A DNA stretch of 64,000 bases from JACCTU01 sp963737405 (GCA_963737405.1 CAVTSL010000002.1:31693-95692); one strand, 5' to 3'; counted from the stretch's first letter, positions 1 to 8,779 are shown. The notes: generated by a model from the letters alone, not told the origin. Translations and numbers: made by a program.

Positions 1-44
1 ATCGGCCGGCGCTCGGGATCGTGCATGACCTCGGTGACCGCCAT
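1..44 (-). CDS. Start of an unidentified gene, cut by the window edge
   Basis: An ATG at 42-44 (minus strand) lies 2 bases after the stop of the XRE-cupin regulator and opens a frame MAVTEVMHDPERRP that runs off the left edge. Tight spacing suggests an operon with the regulator. Too little is visible for a function. Confidence 0.5.
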   Translation of the reverse strand, partial: MAVTEVMHDPERRP

Positions 45-46
45 GG

Positions 47-610
47 CTACAGGTGCGGCGGCGACACGACGCCGAAGACGGACGCCGGCTCGTCGCCGAG
101 CGACGTGAACTGGTGCGGCCTGTCGGCGCGGTAGTACGCGCCGTCGCCCTTCTCGAGCTCGACGGGCACGTGCCCCTCCACCTCGAGCAGGATCTTCCCC
201 TCGAGGACGTAGATGTACTCCTCGCCCTCGTGCTGCGACCACTCGGCGAGATGGCCTCCGGGCGCGAACTCGGCGACGAGCGGGAGCATGCGCCGCTCGC
301 TGTCCGGGCCGAGCAGGTAGACGTCGATGCCCTCGCTCGGGGACGCGATGTGGCGGCGCTCGGACGCCCGCACGACGATCGGGTCGCGGCCCACGCCCGG
401 CGGGAGGAGGTCGCTCACGTGGACGTCGTAGAACTGCGCCAGCTTCATCAGGCGGCCGAGCGTGATGTCGCTCTTGTCGTTCTCGACCAGCGACAGGAAC
501 GACGCCGAGATCCCGGTCCCCGCAGAGACCTCCTGGAGCGAGAGACGCCGGTCGCGCCGCAGCGACTTGAGCGCAGAACCGAAGCCGCGTTCGGTTGCCA
601 TCTGACCCAT
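47..610 (-). CDS. XRE-family transcriptional regulator with C-terminal cupin domain
   Basis: About 187 residues. The N-terminal ~70 form a helix-turn-helix (LSLQEVSAGTGISASFLSLV with a following recognition helix), and the C-terminal ~80 form a cupin barrel (GGHLAEWSQHEGEEYIYVLEG, then YRADRPHQF). This is the XRE-cupin architecture of regulators that sense a small metabolite in the cupin and control an adjacent catabolic gene. The start may be the ATG at 610 or the one at 601; neither has a strong ribosome site. It lies downstream of the GMC oxidoreductase genes on the same strand and directly upstream of the gene leaving the window, so it may regulate either. The ligand cannot be told from sequence. 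Confidence 0.9.
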   Translation of the reverse strand: MGQMATERGFGSALKSLRRDRRLSLQEVSAGTGISASFLSLVENDKSDITLGRLMKLAQFYDVHVSDLLPPGVGRDPIVVRASERRHIASPSEGIDVYLLGPDSERRMLPLVAEFAPGGHLAEWSQHEGEEYIYVLEGKILLEVEGHVPVELEKGDGAYYRADRPHQFTSLGDEPASVFGVVSPPHL

Positions 611-663
611 CGTACGAACGAGGACGGGCGACGCAAATCGCGCCGCCCGTCCTCCGACTCCCT

Positions 664-2374
664 TCAGTCGGCGATCGTCTTGAAGTTCTGGACGATGTGG
701 TCTGCAGTCCGCCAGGCCGTCGCCTGGATCGTCTGCGTCGGATTCCGCCCCGCCGAGCTCGGGAACGTCGACCCGCCCAGGATCGCGAGGTTCGGCACCT
801 CGTGCGACATGCCCCAGCGGTCGACGACGTTGACGTTCGGGTCGTCACCCATCCTCGTGCCGCCGTACGCGTGCGTGCTCAGCGAGCGCGCACCCGGCGC
901 GGCGGTCCAGACCTCCGTGGCACCGGCGGCCTTCAGCCAATCGACCATCTTCTTCTGGACGTAGTCCGAGAGGCGCCGCTCGTTGTCGTGGAAGTCGTTC
1001 GTGATCCGGATCACCGGCCGGCCGAGAGGATCGCGGACCGCCGGGTCGAGATCGAGGAAGTTGTCCTCGTAGGACAAGACCTCGAGCTGCGCCCCGACGC
1101 CCGCGACGGAGTCGGCGTTCGCCGCGAGCCAGGACTTCCAGCTCGATCCCCAGCGGGCGACGCTCGGCGGCGTCGTGTTCGCGGTGGCGATCGGCTTCGC
1201 CTCCATCGTCGCGCTGCACATCCCGCCGCCGATGAACCCGAGACCCGAGTGGTCGAAGTTGTCGGCGTCGAGGTCGTCGAACGCGGTGTACTGGCCGAGG
1301 GTCCCGCTGTAGCGGTTGAGCCGCTTGCCCGGGAACCAGCCGGTCGCACCGGCGGAGCCGAGGCCGTGCGCGATGTAGTGCTTGCCGACCTGCCCGTGGT
1401 TGTTCGAGAGGCCGTTGGGATAGGCCTTCGACGTCGACAGGAGCAGCAGCCGGGAGTTCCCGTACGTGTAACCCGCGACGACCACCACACGCGCCGGCTG
1501 GAAGTACTCCCGCCCGTTCTTCAGGTAGAGGACGCCCGTACGCGCGGCCCTGGTCGTCGACCTCGATCCTGAGCGCGTCGGCGAGGGGGACGACCTTGAG
1601 GTTCTTCGTCTTCTCGGCCACCGGGATGTAGTCGACGTTCGTCTGCACCTTTGCGTTCGTGTAGCAGCCCGTGCTCCCACAGAACCCGCAATACGTGCAG
1701 CCCGCCTTCCCGTGGTAGCCCTTCGAACGGATTCCCGCGGGACCCGGGTACGGGTGCCAGCCGGCGGCCTTCGCGGCTGTCGTCATCATGTCCGTGAAGC
1801 CCGAGTTGCGGAGCGGCGGCAGCGGATACCCGCGGCGACGCGGCCCCTCGAAGACGTTGCCCCGCGTGTCGATCTGGCCCTGGATGTTTCCGGCCTGGCC
1901 CGACACGCCCGCGAAGTACTCGTGCTTGTCGTAGTACGGCTCGAGCTCGGCGAGGTCGAACGGCCAGTCGATCGAGGTCGAGTCCTTCGGGATCGCGTTC
2001 GGGCCGTAGCGCGCCTTCGACATCGACACCGTCTTGAAGTTCCACGGGAGGAAGCGCCAGCTCTGCGTCATCCAGTGGATGGACGTGCCACCGACGGCGT
2101 TGATCATCGGCCCGGTCGCGCCCAGCGGCCGGGTCGCGGCGACCCGCGCATTCGGCCTCGTCGTCGGGACCTCCTGGTTCGACTTGTACCGGCCATACTC
2201 GTTCCGCATGGCGCTCGTGATCTCGTCGAACGGGTAGTCGCTGACCTTCAGGCGTGGCCCGGCCTCGATCGCGACGACCTTCATCCCTGCGTTCGCGAGC
2301 GGCCAGACCGCCGTGCCTCCTGCCGCGCCGAGGCCGATCACGACGACGTCTGCCTGCTGCATCATCTCTGGCAT
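664..2374 (-). CDS. GMC-family oxidoreductase (gluconate 2-dehydrogenase alpha-like), frameshifted
   Basis: FAD-dependent oxidoreductase of the glucose-methanol-choline family. The N-terminal dinucleotide-binding loop is DVVVIGLGAAGGTAVWPLAN, the middle has a Cys-rich stretch (CTYCGFCGSTGCYTN), and the C-terminus has the GMC motif with its active-site His/Asn (STHAYGGTRMG, then SAGRNPTQTIQA). The open frame breaks near 1540: the N-terminal part reads to ...EVDDQGRA and the rest continues one base later with TGVLYLKNG. Removing one base (the A at 1540 on the plus strand) restores a protein of about 569 residues. The start is 1 base after the stop of the subunit-3-like gene, so the two are cotranscribed. 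A sequencing indel or a recent inactivation would both fit. Confidence 0.85.
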
Positions 2375-2375
2375 C

Positions 2376-3060
2376 TCAGCCTCCCCTCGACGTCGACGCG
2401 CGGGCGCGGAACAGCGGCAGCGAGTACGTCGACTTGAGGTTCGACCTCGGCACGACGTCGAGCCGCTGGTCGCGGGCGCTGATCACGAGGCGGGGCCCGG
2501 GGAAGCGCACGAGCTTCCATCCGACGAAGTTCGTGTTCCCGCCGTGAGCGGGGTCACCGAACATGCCCTGCACCGCGTGCGTTCGAATCATCTCGAACAC
2601 GGCCTTGGCGTTCGGCGAGAAGCCGGTCGCCCGATTCAGGTCCATGTCCGTGAGAACGGCGTCCTGCTTGTCGGCCGACAGGGCCGCGAACGCGCCGCCG
2701 TACTTCGACTGCGAGTAGGCGTCGAGCGCCACCGCGGCGGCCGTGTACGAGCTTCTGAACATGGCCAGGTCGCCGGCGAGGGCGCGGTCGATGTAGCGGA
2801 TCACGTTCGCCTCGCGGGCTCCGGGGCCCGCGGAGTCCGACGGAATCATGCCGCTCGCAGACGGCGCCGATCGTGGCGGCCTCGCCGGGCGAGAGCGCCT
2901 TCATCTGCTGGAGTTGGGCGAGCTCCTCCTGCGCCAGGGCGCTGTCGGGCGCAAGCGCCACCGGCACGGCTGCTGCCGCGCCGAGGACGCCTGCCCGCTT
3001 GAGTAGCTCACCCCGGGAAAGCGGCCTGGACGGCGCTTTCTCCTCCCCTGAACAGTCCAT
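2376..3060 (-). CDS. Gluconate 2-dehydrogenase subunit 3-like protein, frameshifted
   Basis: Small partner subunit of a membrane or periplasmic GMC dehydrogenase. The N-terminus (SRGELLKRAGVLGAAAAVPV) looks like a Tat-type signal. The subunit-3 core follows (SPGEAATIGAVCER, then IPSDSAGPGAREANVIRYID and a GNTNFVGWKLVRFPGP-like C-terminus). The frame breaks at about 2851: deleting one base joins VCER to MIPSD and gives about 227 residues. A good ribosome site (GGAGG) precedes the ATG at 3060. It is the first gene of the pair with the GMC oxidoreductase, and both carry a +1 insertion. Confidence 0.8.
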
Positions 3061-3168
3061 AGAGCCTCCGATCCGGGAGCAGTTGGGGATGAGCTACGAC
3101 CCTAGAACAGTGCGCGCGCTACTTTGCAATAGTTCGCACAATTCGTTCAATCAACTGAAGGGAGCTCC
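3061..3168. promoter_or_regulatory. Divergent intergenic region, candidate promoters
   Basis: This 108-base stretch between two divergent genes is noticeably more AT-rich than its surroundings (around 3120-3155). On the minus strand TTGATT is followed 17 bases later by TATTGC, a weak sigma-70-like pair leading to the dehydrogenase genes. The plus-strand gene has a clear AAGGGAG ribosome site at its end. The promoter assignment is inference. Confidence 0.3.
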
Positions 3169-3525
3169 ATGACGCCGCGCCGCGCCCTAGCCCTGCTGGC
3201 CGTCATCGCCGTGTCGGCGTCGATCGCCGCCGTCGCACCTTCCGCGCTCGCACGGAGCCAGGCGAAAGCGACGGTCACGGCGACGGACTTCAAGTTCAAG
3301 TTCGTGCCTGCGCGGGTCACCGCCGGCGTCGCGACCTTCACGGTCGTGAACAGGGGCGGGGCCACGCACGATTTCAGGATCGCCGGGAAGAAGACGAAGC
3401 TCCTGAACCCCGGCCAGCGCACGGTGCTGAAGGTGACGCTCAAGAAGGGGAAGCGCTACCCGTACCTCTGCACGGTCCCGGGCCACGCGGCGCTCGGCAT
3501 GAAGGGCACGCTCGTCGTCAGGTGA
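3169..3525 (+). CDS. Secreted cupredoxin (plastocyanin/azurin-like blue copper protein)
   Basis: 118 residues. A signal peptide of about 28 residues ends ALARS. The cupredoxin domain carries the four type-1 copper ligands: His in ATHDF, then Cys, His and Met in LCTVPGHAALGM. It is probably an exported electron carrier. Its position opposite a GMC dehydrogenase pair suggests it could accept electrons from such an enzyme, but that link is inference. The ATG is preceded by GAAGGGAG. The last codon overlaps the GTG of the next small gene (GTGA). Confidence 0.88.
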   Translation: MTPRRALALLAVIAVSASIAAVAPSALARSQAKATVTATDFKFKFVPARVTAGVATFTVVNRGGATHDFRIAGKKTKLLNPGQRTVLKVTLKKGKRYPYLCTVPGHAALGMKGTLVVR

Positions 3526-3668
3526 GCGAGCCCGAGCCCGAGGACGAGGAGGAGCTCCTCCTCCCGATCAAGGAGGCGCCCGTCGGCGACGCGGCGGTGC
3601 CTCCCGATGACGTGCCCGACGATTGGCTCGAGCAGCCGGGGTTCGACCCGGCGGGCCGGCCGATCTAG
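3522..3668 (+). CDS. Small acidic protein of unknown function (48 aa)
   Basis: A GTG start overlaps the cupredoxin stop (GTGA), and the frame runs 48 codons to a TAG at 3666. The product is very acidic (VSEPEPEDEEELLLPIKEAP...) with a C-terminus DDWLEQPGFDPAGRPI. The 4-base overlap and codon bias (third position almost all G/C) support translation. Its TAG and the TAG of ruvB on the other strand share the palindrome CTAG. No family recognised; it might be a chaperone-like or regulatory partner of the cupredoxin. Confidence 0.55.
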   Translation: MSEPEPEDEEELLLPIKEAPVGDAAVPPDDVPDDWLEQPGFDPAGRPI

Positions 3669-4675
3669 AAGAGCTTGTCGTCCGCGGTCGCGCCCACGTG
3701 GGCGCGGCCGCGGTCGGTCACGATCCGGCCGCGCGGCGTGCGCTGGATGAAGCCGAGCTGGAGCAGGTAGGGCTCGTACACGTCCTCGATCGTGTCGGGC
3801 TCCTCGCCGAGCGCGACCGCGAGCGTCGACAGGCCGACGGGTCCGCCGCCGAACTTCTCGACGATCGCCCGCAGGAGCGCGCGGTCGGTGCGCTCGAGCC
3901 CGTGGCCGTCGACCTCGAGCAGCGCGAGCGCCTCCTCGGCGACGGCGTTCGTGACGGCGCCTTCGTGGCGGACCTCGGCGACGTCGCGCACGCGACGGAG
4001 GATGCGGTTCGCGATGCGCGGCGTGCCGCGCGAGCGCCCGGCGATCTCGACCGCGGCCTCGTCCGCGATCTCGACACCGAGGATGCGCGCCGAGCGGTGG
4101 ACGATGGTCGCGAGCTCGTCGGGGTTGTAGTAGTCGAGCCGGAACGTCATCCCGAAGCGGTCGCGGAGCGGCGTCGTCAGCAGGCCGGTGCGCGTCGTCG
4201 CGCCGATCAGCGTGAACGGCGGCAGGTCGAGCGTGAGCGTGCGTGCCGCAGGGCCCTGCCCGACGACGATGTCGAGCCGGAAGTCCTCGAGCGCCGGGTA
4301 GAGGATCTCCTCGACCGCGCGGTTCAGGCGGTGGATCTCGTCGACGAAGAGGACGTCGCGGTCCTCGAGCCCGGTGAGGATCGCGGCCATGTCGCCCTTC
4401 CGCTCGAGCGCGGGGCCCGCGACCGTGCGGATGCCGACGCCGAGCTCCTCGCGGACGATGAACGCGAGGCTCGTCTTGCCGAGCCCGGGCGGGCCGACGA
4501 GCAGGACGTGGTCGAGCGCTTCGCCGCGCGCCTTCGCCGCCTGGAGCGAGATCGCGAGCTGCTCCTTGACGCGCTCCTGCCCGACGAAGTCGTCGAGCCT
4601 CCGCGGGCGGAGCGAGCGGTCGAGCTCGTCGTCGGCGGCATGCAGCGTCGGGGCGAGGAACTGCGTCGTGCTCAT
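3665..4675 (-). CDS. ruvB: Holliday junction branch migration ATPase RuvB
   Basis: 336 residues, the usual RuvB length. It is an AAA+ motor that works with RuvA to drive branch migration of Holliday junctions. Visible motifs are Walker A GPPGLGKT (about residue 61), Walker B VLFVDEIHR, sensor 1 LIGATTR, arginine finger RDRFG, and a C-terminal winged helix (LLQLGFIQRTPRGR). Its ATG overlaps the ruvA stop (ATGA). It is last in the run yebC-ruvC-ruvA-ruvB. Confidence 0.97.
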   Translation of the reverse strand: MSTTQFLAPTLHAADDELDRSLRPRRLDDFVGQERVKEQLAISLQAAKARGEALDHVLLVGPPGLGKTSLAFIVREELGVGIRTVAGPALERKGDMAAILTGLEDRDVLFVDEIHRLNRAVEEILYPALEDFRLDIVVGQGPAARTLTLDLPPFTLIGATTRTGLLTTPLRDRFGMTFRLDYYNPDELATIVHRSARILGVEIADEAAVEIAGRSRGTPRIANRILRRVRDVAEVRHEGAVTNAVAEEALALLEVDGHGLERTDRALLRAIVEKFGGGPVGLSTLAVALGEEPDTIEDVYEPYLLQLGFIQRTPRGRIVTDRGRAHVGATADDKLF

Positions 4676-5220
4676 GCCGCCCTCCTGAGCGCCTGGCGGA
4701 CCTGCTCCTCGATCGAGAGCGAGTCGTCGATCTCGGCGAGCGCACGCTCCGCGTCGACGAGCGAGTAGCCGAGCTCGACGAGCGCGTCGCGCGCGGTGAG
4801 ATCGCCGGCGGGTGCGTCGCCGACGTCGACGACGATCTTCTCCTTCAGCTCGAGCACGATGCGCTCGGCCGTCTTCTTCCCGATGCCGGGGATCGCCTGG
4901 AAGCGCGCGACGTCCTCGCGCACGATCGCCTTGCGGAGCTCTCCCGGGCGCGAGCCCGACACGATCGCGAGCGCGACCTTCGGGCCGACGCCGTTCACGC
5001 CGAGCAGCTGGACGAAGAGGTCGCGCTCGGCCGCGTCGGCGAAGCCGTAGAGCTGGAGCGCGTCCTCGCGGACGTGCAGGTAGGTCTCCACCGTGATCTC
5101 GTCGCCGCCCTTCGCGGCGGCGCTCGGCGTGGCCTGGACGAGGTAGCCGACGCCGTTGACGTCGAGGACGAGGCCGTCGGCCGTGCGGGCGACGGGCCTG
5201 CCGCGGAGCCGCGCGATCAT
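4672..5220 (-). CDS. ruvA: Holliday junction branch migration protein RuvA
   Basis: 182 residues. RuvA binds the four-way junction as a tetramer and recruits RuvB. The N-terminal OB fold begins MIARLRGRPVARTADGLVLD. Two helix-hairpin-helix motifs follow (LGVNGVGPKVALAIVSG and FQAIPGIGKKTAERIVLEL), then a C-terminal UBA-like RuvB-binding domain (DALVELGYSLVDAERAL). It overlaps ruvC and ruvB by 4 bases at each end, indicating translational coupling. Confidence 0.96.
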   Translation of the reverse strand: MIARLRGRPVARTADGLVLDVNGVGYLVQATPSAAAKGGDEITVETYLHVREDALQLYGFADAAERDLFVQLLGVNGVGPKVALAIVSGSRPGELRKAIVREDVARFQAIPGIGKKTAERIVLELKEKIVVDVGDAPAGDLTARDALVELGYSLVDAERALAEIDDSLSIEEQVRQALRRAA

Positions 5221-5708
5221 GCCGTCACCCGCATGAGCGGCGAGGCGAGCGCGTGGCAGATCGCGACCGCGAGCGCGTCGGCGGCGTGCGTCGGCGTCGG
5301 CTCGGCGCGCATCCCGAGGATCGCCTTCACCATCCGCTGCACCTGGGACTTCTCCGCGCGGCCGTAGCCGCAGACCGCCTGCTTGACACGGGCCGGCGCG
5401 TACTCAGCGCAGTCGACGCCGGCCACGGCGCACGCGACGAGGACGGCTCCCCGCGCCTGCCCGACAGAGAGCGCGATGCGGGCGTCGGCGCCGACGTACG
5501 ACTCCTCGAGCACGACGGCAGCCGGGGCGTACGCCTCGATGAGCCCTGCGACCCCGTCGAAGATCGTCTTCAGCCGCGCTTCCGGGCGCTCTCCCGCGCG
5601 CGTTCTCCACCAGCCGTGGTCGAGCGCCCGGAGGCGCCCGTCGCTTTCGTGGACGATCCCGTACCCGCAAGCAGCCGTTCCTGGGTCGATTCCGACGACG
5701 ACCTTCAC
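5217..5708 (-). CDS. ruvC: Crossover junction endodeoxyribonuclease RuvC
   Basis: 163 residues. This RNase H-fold resolvase cuts Holliday junctions. The catalytic acidic residues are in GIDPGTAACGYG (first Asp), VVLEESYVG (Glu) and the C-terminal THAADALAVAICHA. It lies between yebC and ruvA, the standard actinobacterial order. Confidence 0.96.
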   Translation of the reverse strand: MKVVVGIDPGTAACGYGIVHESDGRLRALDHGWWRTRAGERPEARLKTIFDGVAGLIEAYAPAAVVLEESYVGADARIALSVGQARGAVLVACAVAGVDCAEYAPARVKQAVCGYGRAEKSQVQRMVKAILGMRAEPTPTHAADALAVAICHALASPLMRVTA

Positions 5709-5756
5709 GCGGAGACATTAGGCGGGAGGTCGGACGACTCCTGCCTTGCCGGCCGC

Positions 5757-6509
5757 TCAGGACGCGACTTCTTCGAGCACCCGCTCGGGGATGTCGAAGT
5801 TCGCGTAGACCTCTTGCACGTCGTCGTTGTCCTCGAGCGCGTCGACGAGGCGGAGGATCTTCTTCGCCTGGCTCTCGTCGTCGACCTCGATCGTCGTCTT
5901 CGGGATCATCGTGAGCTCGGCCGAGTCGACCGGGAAACCCGCGGCCTCGACGGCCTCGCGCACCGCCGCGAGCTGCTCCGGCGCGGACGTGATCTGCCAG
6001 CTCGAGCCGTCGCGCTCGATGTCGTCCGCCCCACCCTCGGCCGCGACGAGCGTCAGCTCGTCCTCGTCCGCCGAGCCGTCGACGAGGACGACCCCGCGGC
6101 GCTCGAAGAGCCACGCGACCCCGCCGGTCTCACCGAGGTTGCCGTCGTTCTTCGCGAACAGGTGCCGCACCTCGGACGCCGTGCGGTTGCGGTTGTCCGT
6201 CAGCGCCTCGACCATCACCGCGATCCCACCCGCGCCGTACCCCTCGTAGACGATCGTCTCGAAGGAGCCGGCGTCGCTGTCCTGGCCGGAGCCGCGCGCG
6301 ATCGCGCGCTCGATGTTGTCCTTCGGCATGGAGTACGAACGCGCCTTCTCGATCGCGTTCTGCAGCGCGAGGTTGCCGGCGGGGTCCGGCCCGCCCTCCT
6401 TCGCCGCGACGATGATCGCGCGCGAGAGCTTCGAGAAGAGCTTGCCGCGCTTCGCGTCGGCCGCGCCCTTCTTGTGCTTGATCGACGACCACTTGCTATG
6501 CCCGGACAC
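5757..6509 (-). CDS. yebC: YebC/PmpR family translation or transcription factor
   Basis: 250 residues, starting at GTG (GTGTCCGGGCATAGC) after a strong AGGAG. The family signature MSGHSKWSSIKHKKGA is at the N-terminus, and the rest (KDNIERAIARGSG, VYEGYGAGGIAVMVE) is collinear with YebC. YebC proteins were described as transcriptional regulators and later linked to relief of ribosome stalling on proline stretches. The window encodes two very proline-rich proteins, so the second role may matter here (inference). The gap to ruvC is 48 bases. Confidence 0.95.
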   Translation of the reverse strand: MSGHSKWSSIKHKKGAADAKRGKLFSKLSRAIIVAAKEGGPDPAGNLALQNAIEKARSYSMPKDNIERAIARGSGQDSDAGSFETIVYEGYGAGGIAVMVEALTDNRNRTASEVRHLFAKNDGNLGETGGVAWLFERRGVVLVDGSADEDELTLVAAEGGADDIERDGSSWQITSAPEQLAAVREAVEAAGFPVDSAELTMIPKTTIEVDDESQAKKILRLVDALEDNDDVQEVYANFDIPERVLEEVAS

Positions 6510-6515
6510 TCACTC

Positions 6516-7153
6516 CTAACGTCCCTGCCGCGCGCTCCCGCCGGGCGGAGCCCGGCTCCGCGCGGCTCGACCGCTCGCGCCGCTCCACTCGACTCGAGGA
6601 CGTCGCAGAGACTTCGGAGCTTCGCTGACCAACCCAGGAACCGCTCGTGCACGCGCGTGTCGTCCGTCAGCTCGGGATGGAACGACGCGACGAGGAAGCG
6701 CCCGTCGCGCACGAGCACCGGCTCGCCCTCGTGCTCTGCGAGCACTTCGACGCCGGCGCCGACCTCCCGAACGCGCGGCGCGCGGATGAACACGCCCCGC
6801 AGCGTTTCTTCGTCGCCCGCGAGCGCGAGGTCGGCCTCGAAGCTCGCGACCTGGCGCCCGTACGCGTTTCGATCGACGACGAGGTCGACGAGCCCGAGAT
6901 GCTCGCGGTCGAGGACGATCATCCCCGCACAGGTGCCGAACACCGGCTGCTCGAACCGGCGGACGGCCTCGTCGAGCCCGTACAGGCGCATCAGCCGCAT
7001 GAACGTCGTCGACTCGCCGCCCGGAATGACGAGCCCGTCGAGCCCCTCGAGCTGCTCGGGCTTCCGCACCTCGACGACGTCCACGCCGAGCCGGCGCAGC
7101 ATCGCCGCGTGCTCGCGAAAGTTGCCCTGCACTGCCAGAACGCCGATCGTCAT
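6516..7153 (-). CDS. pdxT: PdxT, glutaminase subunit of pyridoxal 5'-phosphate synthase (3' end frameshifted)
   Basis: Class I glutamine amidotransferase that supplies ammonia to PdxS for PLP synthesis. Visible features are MTIGVLAVQGNFREH, the PGGESTT motif, the nucleophile Cys in FGTCAGMIVL, and the His/Glu pair in ASFHPEL. The recognisable enzyme ends about residue 175 (RVHERFLGW). The same frame then continues unstopped through yebC, which cannot be right. A one-base deletion in the G run near 6628 would give ...FLGLVSEAPKSL and a stop at 6516, 6 bases before the yebC start. The exact C-terminus is therefore uncertain. Confidence 0.88.
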
Positions 7154-7162
7154 GCGCCTCGA

Positions 7163-7900
7163 TTACAGCATGAAGGCGCCGCCGTTCTGGTCGATCGCCT
7201 GCCCCGTGATCGACCCGGCGTCGCCCGAGAGCAGCCACGCGACCGTTCCCGCGACCTCCTCGGGCTGCGCCATGCGGCCGAGCGGTACCTCGCGCATCGC
7301 CTCGGCGAGTGCCTCCTCGCGCGTCCCGGGAATCGCGTCGAGCCCCTGATACGCCATGTCCGTCTCGACCCAGCCCGGACAGATCGCGTTCACGTAGACC
7401 CCCTGAGGCGCCCACTCGGCCGCGAACGACCGGACGAGCCCGAGGAGCCCGGCTTTCGAGGCGCTGTAGCCGCTGTAGCCCGGCACGCCGATGCGCGCGA
7501 GGATCGAGGAGATCACCACCACGTGCCGCGGATCCGGCCCGACCGCGAGCGAGCGCTCGAACGCGCGCACGCAGTTGTACGTGCCGGTGAGGTTCGTCTG
7601 GATCAGCTCGTCGAAGCGGTCGATCGCGCCCGCCTCGTTCGTCCCGCCGACGCCGGCGACCGCTGCAAGCGCATGGAACGGACCGCCCGCCTCGGCCGCC
7701 GCGTCGAACGCCGCGTCGACTGCGGCGGGGTCGCGGATGTCGCACACCGCGCGGAACGCGCCGAGCTCCTCGGCCGTCCGGACGAGCCCGTCCTCGTCGC
7801 GATCGAACAACGACAGCGTCCAGCCGTCCCGACCGAGCCGGACAGCGACGGCGCGCCCGATCCCGCGGGCAGCGCCGGTGACTGCGGCGTGCCTTACCAG
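7163..7900 (-). CDS. Short-chain dehydrogenase/reductase (SDR) within the pdx operon
   Basis: About 245 residues, classical SDR: cofactor loop TGAARGIGRAV, catalytic SYSGYSASKAG (Tyr-x-x-x-Lys), and C-terminus TGQAIDQNGGAFML. NAD(P)-dependent oxidoreductase, substrate unknown. It sits between pdxS and pdxT and overlaps the pdxS stop. No ATG, GTG or TTG lies in frame at the expected start: the sequence reads CTG GTA AGG CAC GCC, so either CTG is used or one base is wrong (GTG in place of GTA would give the usual overlapped start). It is in frame with the upstream pdxS frame only because of the pdxS frameshift, so it is not a real fusion. Confidence 0.85.
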   Translation of the reverse strand: MVRHAAVTGAARGIGRAVAVRLGRDGWTLSLFDRDEDGLVRTAEELGAFRAVCDIRDPAAVDAAFDAAAEAGGPFHALAAVAGVGGTNEAGAIDRFDELIQTNLTGTYNCVRAFERSLAVGPDPRHVVVISSILARIGVPGYSGYSASKAGLLGLVRSFAAEWAPQGVYVNAICPGWVETDMAYQGLDAIPGTREEALAEAMREVPLGRMAQPEEVAGTVAWLLSGDAGSITGQAIDQNGGAFML

Positions 7901-8779
7901 CCGCGGACTTCGAGGCGGTCGGTCTCGAGGAGCGATGCGGCTGAGATGCCGACCATCGCCTCGCCGAGGCCGGCGGAGACGTCCGCGAGCACCTTCGGCA
8001 TCCTCGAAGTGCGTCGTCGCCTCGACGATCGCCTTCGCGCGCGTGTCGGGATCGCCGGACTTGAAGATCCCCGACCCGACGAAGACGCCGTCGGCGCCGA
8101 GCTGCATGCAGAGCGCCGCGTCGGCCGGCGTCGCGATCCCGCCCGCGGTGAACGTCACGACGGGCAGACGCCCGTTCTCGGCGACCCACCTGACGAGCTC
8201 GAACGGCGCGCGCAGCTCCTTCGCCTCGGAGTACAGCTCCTCCTCGCGGAGCGACTGGAGCCGCCGGATGCCGCCGAAGACGGAGCGCATGTGCGTCACC
8301 GCGTTGACGATGTCGCCGGTGCCCGCCTCGCCCTTCGTCCGGATCATCGCTGCGCCCTCCGCGATCCGCCGGAGCGCCTCGCCGAGGTTCGTGCAGCCGC
8401 AGACGAACGGGACGGTGAACTTCCACTTGTCGACGTGGTGCTCGAGGTCGGCCGGCGTCAGCACCTCGGACTCGTCGATGTAGTCGATCTCGAGCGCCTG
8501 GAGGATCTGCGCCTCGACGAAATGGCCGATGCGGCACTTCGCCATCACGGGGATCGTGACGGCCTCCTGGATCTCGCGGATCTTGTCCGGGTCGCTCATG
8601 CGCGCCACTCCGCCCTGCACGCGGATGTCGGCCGGAACGCGCTCGAGCGCCATCACCGCGACCGCGCCCGCCTCCTCGGCGATCCGCGCCTGGTCGGCGT
8701 CGACGACGTCCATGATCACGCCGCCCTTCAGCATCTCGGCGAGCCCCGTCTTGACCCGCATCGTGCCCAGCTCGAGCAT
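7894..8779 (-). CDS. pdxS: PdxS, pyridoxal 5'-phosphate synthase lyase subunit (frameshifted near the 3' end)
   Basis: PdxS builds PLP from ribose 5-phosphate, glyceraldehyde 3-phosphate and ammonia on a (beta/alpha)8 barrel. The near-invariant sequence is clear: MLKGGVIMDVVDADQA, ERVPADIR, the first Schiff-base Lys in VMAKCRIGHFVEAQ, and TFTAGGIATPADAALCM. After THFEDA the frame breaks by one extra base near 8000. Skipping it gives KVLADVSAGLGEAM...LEVRGW and a TAA at 7894-7896, total about 294 residues, the normal length. Because PdxS is so conserved, a sequencing indel is more likely than true loss. Confidence 0.93.

Noticed and set aside
664..2374. Programmed ribosomal frameshifting in the GMC oxidoreductase and other broken genes
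   Set aside because: No slippery heptamer or downstream pseudoknot was seen at the break points, and the breaks affect many unrelated genes.
6215..7153. PdxT extended into yebC
   Set aside because: The tail has no PdxT similarity and overlaps two thirds of a conserved gene; a frameshift near 6628 explains it.
5253..7349. Long plus-strand frames opposite ruvC, yebC and pdxT, and similar long frames opposite most genes
   Set aside because: They are antisense shadows of GC-rich coding sequence, rich in Arg, with no domains.
7163..8779. A PdxS-SDR fusion protein
   Set aside because: The normal PdxS C-terminus and stop exist one base out of frame, so the apparent fusion comes from a single extra base near 8000.
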